Source: an uncultured Collinsella sp.
GTDB taxonomy: Bacteria; Actinomycetota; Coriobacteriia; Coriobacteriales; Coriobacteriaceae
Assembly (NCBI GenBank): GCA_900552155.1
Contig: URYU01000047.1
Coordinates: forward strand, 1-11,836
DNA length: 11,836 nucleotides
Reading direction: 5' to 3'
Shown here: piece after piece, positions 7,318 through 11,836 of the stretch
Layout: each line of letters begins with the position of its first letter
Position numbering within the stretch: the first letter of the stretch is position 1
Notes under the pieces: model-generated
Databases searched by the model: none
Told to the model about the DNA's origin: nothing
What the model saw: the letters and a program-made list of their open reading frames with translations, nothing else
Made by a program: the position numbers and the translations under genes

Positions 7318-8556
7318 ATGTACGAGAATTATCGTATGCCGGGCGAGTTCGAGAAGCGCTCCAACGTCTATGTGACATGGCTTCCCGATTACATCCGTGC
7401 AGAGGGCTACGATAACCGCCAGCCCTGCGTTGACGTGATTAAGGCTCTGCTCGAGTATGGCGACGTTACGGTCAACCTCAATTGCGGCACCCCCGGCTCC
7501 TATGAGGAGGCTTGCTCGCGCCTGAAGGAGGAGGGGGTTGATCTCGATCGCATTGAGATTACGCAGTTCGAAGACTCCAACTTCTATGTCCGCGACAACG
7601 GCCCCAGCATCATGGTCGACGATATAGGCCATTCTTATATGGTCAACCCCGCTTGGACCTATTACGGCGTGTGGGACAAGAACTCCCCGGAGTGCCAGTC
7701 CGCACGTAAGGCAGCCGTTCACATGGCGGTTGCGCTCGGTTGCTTCGATATTGTCAATTCCGAAATGGTTTCGGAGGGCGGCGACCGCGAGTTTGCCGGT
7801 CACGGCACTCTAATCGCCATCGAGGACACGGAATGCCGCAAGCGTAATCCCGAGTTCACGAAAGAGGAAGTAGAGGCCGAGTATAAACGCATCTACAACC
7901 TCAACAAGGTTATCTGGCTTCCGCAGCCTATGCTCGAGGACGACGACTATCGACTGGGCATCCTCGACGAGAAGGAAGACGGAACTCCCGTCTTTGGCAT
8001 GAGCTTTGCAGCTCACATTGATGAGATGTGTCGCTTTATCACTCCGAACAAGATTCTTCTTGCCGAGGTGTCCGATGAAGAGGCAGCCTCGAGCAAGGCT
8101 GGCGCAGAGTCTCGTCGCCGCATTGAGGCGGCCTACGAGATCCTGAGCAACGAAATGGACTGGGAGGGTAAGCCCTTCGAGATCGTTCGTATGCCTACCG
8201 CCGAGCCGATTGAAGTCGTTATCGCCCCTGGCGATAAGGATTACGAGCTCTATAAGGGCTTCATCGACGAAATGGGCGGCAAGTTTATGGATGGCACTCC
8301 CTGGCCCGAGGGCCCCGTCCACTTCTACGCAGCAGCGAGCTACTGCAACTTCCTCATCTGCAATGGCGTCGTTCTTGGTCAGCGTTATTACCACGAGGGC
8401 ATGAACGAAGTTGTGAAGGAGAAGGACGAGCAGGCCAAAGCCGTTCTTGAGAGCTGCTTCCCCGATCGCAAAGTCATCATGATTGACTCTCTCGCGCTTA
8501 ACCTGTCCGGCGGCGGCGTGCACTGCTGGACCAAGGACGTGGCAGCCAGCTGCTAG
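7318..8556 (+). CDS. Agmatine deiminase-family (guanidine-modifying) hydrolase
   Basis: This 412-residue, apparently cytoplasmic enzyme belongs to the agmatine deiminase/bacterial peptidylarginine-deiminase superfamily, which hydrolyses a guanidino group to a ureido group plus ammonia through a Cys-thiouronium intermediate. Visible family motifs are FEDSNFYVRDNGP (acidic pair Glu85-Asp86, Arg92-Asp93), SEGGDREFAGHGTL (152-165), HIDEM with His233 and Asp235, and the C-terminal SGGGVHCW with the expected catalytic Cys403. All expected catalytic-type residues are therefore present. The protein is longer than typical agmatine deiminases (about 365 residues), and after the catalytic Cys it has WTKDVA instead of the usual TQQ-type sequence, so agmatine need not be the substrate. 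ATG 7318 is chosen because GGAAGG (7305-7310) sits 7 bases upstream. It is the first gene of an operon with a transcarbamylase and an MFS carrier, the pairing expected of a deiminase pathway. No signal peptide is seen. Confidence 0.85.
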   Translation: MYENYRMPGEFEKRSNVYVTWLPDYIRAEGYDNRQPCVDVIKALLEYGDVTVNLNCGTPGSYEEACSRLKEEGVDLDRIEITQFEDSNFYVRDNGPSIMVDDIGHSYMVNPAWTYYGVWDKNSPECQSARKAAVHMAVALGCFDIVNSEMVSEGGDREFAGHGTLIAIEDTECRKRNPEFTKEEVEAEYKRIYNLNKVIWLPQPMLEDDDYRLGILDEKEDGTPVFGMSFAAHIDEMCRFITPNKILLAEVSDEEAASSKAGAESRRRIEAAYEILSNEMDWEGKPFEIVRMPTAEPIEVVIAPGDKDYELYKGFIDEMGGKFMDGTPWPEGPVHFYAAASYCNFLICNGVVLGQRYYHEGMNEVVKEKDEQAKAVLESCFPDRKVIMIDSLALNLSGGGVHCWTKDVAASC

Positions 8557-8603
8557 CGAGCCTTTGAGCCTGCACTGTCTGATTTAGGCGCCACACTTAC
8601 TGC

Positions 8604-8635
8604 TCCCCGAGGGATATCCGTGTCTCCCTCGGGGA
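8604..8635 (+). other. Strong intercistronic hairpin without a T-run
   Basis: TCCCCGAGGGA (8604-8614) pairs perfectly with TCCCTCGGGGA (8625-8635) around a 10-base loop, between the deiminase and transcarbamylase genes. CACATTCGAC follows instead of a T-run, so it more likely stabilises or processes the transcript, or sets unequal expression, than acts as a full terminator. Confidence 0.7.
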
Positions 8636-8678
8636 CACATTCGACATTCATCTATCACTAAATGGAAAGGAAATAGGC

Positions 8679-9743
8679 ATGAACAACAGCCTCCGCGGTC
8701 GCGACTACATCAACATCCATGATCTCTCCTCCGAGGATTTTCGCTATCTCATCGATCTTGCCTGGAACCTTAAGGCTCAGAAGAAGTCTGGTGTCGACCA
8801 GCGCTACTTCCCCGGCAAAAACGTCCTCGCCAACTTTGAGTGGGGCTCGACCCGTACTCGTTGCGCATTCGAGACCTCCTGCAACGATTTGGGCATGGGC
8901 TTCACTTATCTGACCAACTCCCACATGGGTGACTGCGAGACCGTCAAGGATGCCATGCGCGTCTTTAACGGCATGTATGATCTCATTGTCTACCGCGCAC
9001 AGAAGGACGAGCAGTTCCTCTATGACGTCGCCGACCTGGTTGACATCCCGGTCATCAATGCCCTTACTCTCGGCGATCACCCGACTCAGATGCTCGCTGA
9101 CGCTCTTACGATGGAAGAGCAATGGGGCGGTCTGCGTACGAGCCGCGGCAAGAAGATGGCTTTCGTTGGCAACTGCGCCGGCGCCCCGGTGTGGTATGGC
9201 CGCCTGTGCGCTATGCTCGACATGGACTTCCTCGCCATCGGCCCCGACGACCTCCGTCATCAGATGTGCAAGGAAATGATCGAAGAGGTGGAGGCCTGCT
9301 ACGCCAAGTACGCTCCCAATAGGACCTTTACCATCACCTCTGACCTCGATGCCCTGGATGGCGTTGACGTTATCGTTACCGAGGAGTGGCGCTACATCAA
9401 CCCCGAGTGCGGCGAAGAGGTTCTGGATCCCGACGACTACAACTCCTGGCTGGGCGATGCCGAGTCCCTGTACCCCTATCGCGTCACCAGCGAGCTGTGC
9501 AAGCGCACCAACAATCCCGACATCTTCTGCATGCATGAGCTTCCCTCTGTCCACAACGCAGATCACCGTGTTGGCAAGATGCTCCTCGACCAGTGCAAGA
9601 ACGACCTCCATCGCGAGATCATCACCGAGGGTTTCGAGATTGCCGACGAGTGCTTTGAGGCCAACGCTTCGGTCATCTTCCGTGAGGCAGAGAACCGTCA
9701 GCACACCATCAAGGCCGTTATGTGTGCTCTTCTGGGTCTCTAG
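8679..9743 (+). CDS. Transcarbamylase of the ornithine carbamoyltransferase superfamily, substrate uncertain
   Basis: The 354-residue protein has the two-domain OTC/ATC layout. The carbamoyl-phosphate half is intact: FEWGSTRTR (Ser57-Arg61) corresponds to the phosphate-binding SxRTR motif, and NALTLGDHPTQMLAD (HPTQ 134-137) to the second carbamoyl-phosphate motif. The amine-substrate half is altered. The OTC loop TDxWxSMG is replaced by TEEWRYIN (234-241), and the OTC motif HCLP by HELP (286-289), so the Cys contacting ornithine is Glu287. It is therefore unlikely to be a standard ornithine enzyme; putrescine or another amine is possible. In context it would work in the phosphorolytic direction on the ureido product of the upstream deiminase, yielding carbamoyl phosphate. 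ATG 8679 is preceded by GGAAAGG at about 8 bases. The gene ends 11 bases before MFS gene 2, whose ribosome binding site overlaps its stop codon. Confidence 0.87.
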   Translation: MNNSLRGRDYINIHDLSSEDFRYLIDLAWNLKAQKKSGVDQRYFPGKNVLANFEWGSTRTRCAFETSCNDLGMGFTYLTNSHMGDCETVKDAMRVFNGMYDLIVYRAQKDEQFLYDVADLVDIPVINALTLGDHPTQMLADALTMEEQWGGLRTSRGKKMAFVGNCAGAPVWYGRLCAMLDMDFLAIGPDDLRHQMCKEMIEEVEACYAKYAPNRTFTITSDLDALDGVDVIVTEEWRYINPECGEEVLDPDDYNSWLGDAESLYPYRVTSELCKRTNNPDIFCMHELPSVHNADHRVGKMLLDQCKNDLHREIITEGFEIADECFEANASVIFREAENRQHTIKAVMCALLGL

Positions 9744-9754
9744 GAGTTGTATCA

Positions 9755-11020
9755 ATGGAAAATGCAAAGTTAAAGAGCAGCAAGGTCTACGCATGGGTTC
9801 TCGTAATCGCGCTTGGCCTCATGTCTGCTGGTACGACTGGATCCTATAGCGTAATCGCCGGCTCCTTCGTCGCGCCCGTGTGCGAGGAGTTCGGGTTTGA
9901 CTATTCAATCTTCTCGTATTACTTTACTGCGACGCTCATCGGTCTTGCGGCGGCGCTTCCGTTTGTCGGAAAACTCATCCCCAAGGTTGTTGGCAAGGTT
10001 TGGCTCCCCGTCGTCGAGCTTATTCTGCTCGCCGCCGGCGCAGGCATGGCCTTCTACACCGAAGTCTGGATGTTCATCGCCGCTGGCGCCCTGATTGGCG
10101 TTTGCTTCGCCTTCACCACCGGCGTCGCCATGTCCGACGTTATTGACCAGTGGTTCAAAAAATCTGGTGGCCTGGCAATCGGTCTCGCTTGGGCAGTGAA
10201 CTCGATTTACATGCTCATCATGAGCCCCGTCATCACCTCTGTCATCGAGGCCGCTGGCTGGAGGACTGGTTATCTGGTGCTCGCTGGCGTCTCCGCCGTG
10301 CTCATTCTCCCCGCTTCCGTCCTGATTATTCGCTATAAGCCTCAGGACAAGGGCATGCTGCCCTATGGCTACGTCGAGGGCGAGCCGGACGCCGAGACCG
10401 AGGAGACGACCGAGGATAGCACGCGTGGCGTTAGCTATGCGCGCGCCATTAAGTCGCCTGCCTTCTTCTTCTGCATCGGCTTCCTCTGCCTCGTTCAGCT
10501 TACTTGCTGCATGAACCAGCTCTTCCCGACGTATGCTTCCGAGGTTGGTTTTAGCCCCATGGTGGGCGGCTTCATGGTATCCGCTGCATCGCTCTTCGAT
10601 CTGTTCCTCAATCCGATCGTCGGCACCACTTGCGATAAGTTTGGCAGCACGAAGGCTATTCTGGGCTGGCTCGCTGTCTCCATCCTCTCCTTTGTCATGC
10701 TCATGATGAGCAGCGGCAACTCGACGCTCAGCATCCTCGCAGCAGGCGTGAACGACGTAATGTACGTCATCGCTGGCACTGCCCTGACCGTTTTGGTTAT
10801 GGATGTTTTTGGCTCCCGCGATTTCGGTCGCATCTTCGCGCTGATCTGCTCCGTGGGCTATATCGTCGGCGCCTTTGGCATGCCCGTTATGATGAAGGTC
10901 TATGAGCTTGTCGGCTCCTTCCAGGGCGTCTTCATCTTCTGCATCGCATGCAACGTTATTATCGGCCTGTTCTTGCTGCTGGCAAAAAAGACTGGTAAGA
11001 ACCTCTCCTGGGACGAATAG
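9755..11020 (+). CDS. MFS transporter 2 (paralog of the transporter at 5097-6377)
   Basis: This 421-residue, about twelve-helix MFS carrier is well over half identical by eye to MFS transporter 1. The same central loop position (MLPYGY, then Asp/Glu/Thr-rich EPDAETEETTEDS) and the same second-half D-K-x-G loop (CDKFGS) are seen. It is the third gene of the deiminase operon, so it probably imports the guanidino substrate, exports the amine product or exchanges the two; this is inference from context. Classical deiminase pathways use APC-type antiporters, so an MFS carrier in this place is unusual. ATG 9755 is chosen because AGGAG (9742-9746), overlapping the upstream TAG, is 8 bases away; the frame also opens at ATG 9722, inside the preceding gene without such a site. 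Codon use looks more C-ending than in MFS gene 1, as in its operon partners. Confidence 0.9.
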   Translation: MENAKLKSSKVYAWVLVIALGLMSAGTTGSYSVIAGSFVAPVCEEFGFDYSIFSYYFTATLIGLAAALPFVGKLIPKVVGKVWLPVVELILLAAGAGMAFYTEVWMFIAAGALIGVCFAFTTGVAMSDVIDQWFKKSGGLAIGLAWAVNSIYMLIMSPVITSVIEAAGWRTGYLVLAGVSAVLILPASVLIIRYKPQDKGMLPYGYVEGEPDAETEETTEDSTRGVSYARAIKSPAFFFCIGFLCLVQLTCCMNQLFPTYASEVGFSPMVGGFMVSAASLFDLFLNPIVGTTCDKFGSTKAILGWLAVSILSFVMLMMSSGNSTLSILAAGVNDVMYVIAGTALTVLVMDVFGSRDFGRIFALICSVGYIVGAFGMPVMMKVYELVGSFQGVFIFCIACNVIIGLFLLLAKKTGKNLSWDE

Positions 11021-11069
11021 TTCGATTCGTCTTAGACATACGCTGTAGGGCTTAACCTGCAGCCGCTTT

Positions 11070-11099
11070 GGGGCATCGACTAACATCGGTGCCCTTTTT
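11070..11099 (+). terminator. Intrinsic terminator of the deiminase operon
   Basis: GGGCATCGA (11071-11079) pairs with TCGGTGCCC (11086-11094), with one G-U pair and a 6-base loop, followed by TTTTT (11095-11099). It ends the three-gene operon. Confidence 0.88.
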
Positions 11100-11104
11100 C
11101 ATCG

Positions 11105-11142
11105 AATGTGACAAAGGAGCAGCCACTTTGTCACATTGAGTG
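11105..11142. repeat. TGTGACAAAGG hairpin repeat, copy 2
   Basis: AATGTGACAAAG (11105-11116) and CTTTGTCACATT (11126-11137) form a perfect 12-bp inverted repeat with a 9-base loop. The CACATTGAG flank is shared with copy 1. It lies directly after the operon terminator. Confidence 0.8.
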
Positions 11143-11152
11143 GCATGTAAAT

Positions 11153-11334
11153 CGAGGTCTAATACTTTTCCGAGAAGTGAACGGCCATACTTGGACCTCC
11201 GAAGCATCGACATTTTTAGACGTCAAACCCGCAGGATTTGGCTGGCAAAACCGCAGGAAATTGCATCTCGAAAGTGCCGATGCTTCGGGGCCCGTTTTCA
11301 CTCGTTCACTTCTCGGGAAAAGTATTAGACCTCG
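11153..11334. mobile_element. 182-bp imperfect palindromic element (MITE- or BIME-like)
   Basis: The terminal arms at 11153-11183 and 11303-11334 are reverse complements over 31 bases except for one extra G in the right arm. They begin CGAGGTCTAATACTTTTCC and end with its complement. A nested inverted repeat CCGAAGCATCG (11199-11209) and CGATGCTTCGG (11278-11288) is a perfect 11 bp. Closer in, 11209-11220 and 11265-11278 resemble each other as partners mostly by G-U-type differences, and CCGCAGGA occurs twice as a direct repeat. It codes for nothing convincing; open frames on both strands give similar peptides only because the DNA is palindromic. No clear target duplication is seen, so insertion is unproven. 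Confidence 0.6.
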
Positions 11335-11385
11335 TTGTATGGGGTGCGGCTGGAGGGTGGTCATCGTTCAGTAGCTACCTCTTCC

Positions 11386-11415
11386 TTGTGAATCGCCTGA
11401 AGCGCAAGGCATAAT
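11386..11415 (+). promoter_or_regulatory. Candidate promoter for the dus-like gene
   Basis: TTGTGA (11386-11391) and CATAAT (11410-11415) are separated by 18 bases; the -10 matches consensus at 5 of 6 positions, the -35 at 4 of 6. Transcription would start near 11422, inside or at the edge of hairpin repeat copy 3. Confidence 0.4.
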
Positions 11416-11416
11416 G

Positions 11417-11448
11417 CATGTGACAAAGGGACGGCCCCTTTGTTGTGT
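11417..11448. repeat. TGTGACAAAGG hairpin repeat, copy 3 (right arm diverged)
   Basis: CATGTGACAAAGGG (11417-11430) faces CCCTTTGTTGTG around 11436-11447. Where the right arm differs from copies 1 and 2 (TTGTG in place of TCACA), the changes still allow G-U pairs in RNA. It lies 20 bases upstream of the dus-like start codon. Confidence 0.6.
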
Positions 11449-11467
11449 TGATATGAGAGAAGAGTAG

Positions 11468-11836
11468 ATGATCCTTTCGCTTGCCCCCATGGAGGGAATT
11501 ACCGGGCATGTGTTCCGTCGCGTGCATGCGGAGTGCTTCGGCGCGCTCGATTGCTATTACACGCCGTTTTTGCCGCCGCCGCGGGTGGGAAACCGCTTTG
11601 GCGGCAAGGCGTTTAAGGAGATCGATCCTGCCAATAACCAGGGGCTCAACGTGGTGCCTCAGCTGATGTCCATGATCGCGGACGAGTTTGTGTGGGCGGC
11701 ACAGGTGCTCGCCGACATGGGCTATCGCGAGGTCAATCTCAACTTGGGTTGTCCTTCGGGAACGGTTGTCGCCAAGGGCAAGGGCTCGGGTTTCTTGCGC
11801 AATCTCGTCGAGCTCGAGGGGTTCTTGAGCGATGTG
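11468..11836 (+). CDS. tRNA-dihydrouridine synthase (Dus family), 5' part
   Basis: The frame starts at ATG 11468 and is open to the window edge, giving 123 codons of a protein usually 310-340 residues long. Dus enzymes are FMN- and NADPH-dependent and reduce specific uridines in tRNA. The N-terminus LAPMEGITGHVFRR matches the FMN-binding start of the family, VPQLMSM is the second barrel strand, and EVNLNLGCPSGTVVAKGKGSG carries the GCP motif and the Lys/Gly-rich loop. The catalytic cysteine is expected within this region or shortly after it, at the Cys of GCP or the downstream loop. AGAAGAG a few bases before the ATG is a usable ribosome binding site. Which Dus subgroup it belongs to cannot be decided from this fragment. 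Confidence 0.88.
   Translation, partial: MILSLAPMEGITGHVFRRVHAECFGALDCYYTPFLPPPRVGNRFGGKAFKEIDPANNQGLNVVPQLMSMIADEFVWAAQVLADMGYREVNLNLGCPSGTVVAKGKGSGFLRNLVELEGFLSDV

Larger units (their letters stand above)
11021..11467. other. 447-base non-coding region between MFS gene 2 and the dus-like gene
   Basis: No believable gene lies here. From left to right it holds the operon terminator, hairpin repeat copy 2, the 182-bp palindrome, a spacer with a candidate promoter near 11386-11415, and hairpin repeat copy 3 just before the next gene. Confidence 0.75.

Noticed and set aside
8658..9794. A 378-codon open frame on the minus strand opposite the transcarbamylase
   Set aside because: The plus strand carries a full transcarbamylase with intact motifs; the antisense peptide has no recognisable domain.
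9905..11086. A 393-codon open frame on the minus strand opposite MFS gene 2
   Set aside because: It is an antisense shadow of a clear MFS gene, with a low-complexity acidic and His-rich composition and no motif.
11108..11374. Open frames on both strands over the palindromic element (11108-11374 plus, 11131-11364 minus)
   Set aside because: The two peptides resemble each other (both contain RGLILF and KSIRPR) only because the DNA is an inverted repeat; neither has a convincing ribosome binding site or motif.
11453..11467. A four-codon frame (ATG to TAG) ending directly before the dus-like start
   Set aside because: It overlaps the likely ribosome binding site AGAAGAG and is too short to support as a leader peptide.

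Overview
The window looks like chromosomal DNA from a gut-type member of the Coriobacteriia (Actinomycetota), probably Collinsella or a close relative. This is inferred from the moderately high GC content, the style of the proteins and the gene mix; no rRNA or marker gene is present to prove it. The five complete or reconstructable genes before 6.4 kb, and the operon after 7.3 kb, lie on the plus strand; one regulator is on the minus strand.

Region 1 (1-1519) holds the end of a membrane polyferredoxin (NapH-like CxxxCP motif plus two 4Fe-4S motifs) followed by a TlpA/ResA-type lipoprotein thioredoxin. They read as one redox operon closed by a strong intrinsic terminator. Region 2 (1634-4921) is a MacB-like ABC ATPase-FtsX permease fusion of about 1085 codons. 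It is broken by an in-frame amber codon between its Q-loop and its signature motif.

Region 3 (4979-11099) is the most interesting part. It contains an MFS transporter, a TetR-family regulator on the minus strand, an agmatine-deiminase-family enzyme, a transcarbamylase of the ornithine carbamoyltransferase superfamily with an altered amine-substrate site, and a second MFS transporter that is an obvious paralog of the first. Related TetR-type palindromes lie on the promoter of the first MFS gene and in the tetR/deiminase divergent region, so the whole block is probably one regulon. The likely chemistry is import of a guanidino compound, deimination to a ureido compound, phosphorolysis to an amine plus carbamoyl phosphate, and export of the product. 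No carbamate kinase is present in the window, and the substrate is unknown.

Region 4 (11021-11467) is non-coding. It carries a terminator, two copies of a short TGTGACAAAGG-type hairpin repeat (a third sits right after the ABC gene), a 182-bp imperfect palindromic element and a candidate promoter. The window ends inside a tRNA-dihydrouridine synthase gene.
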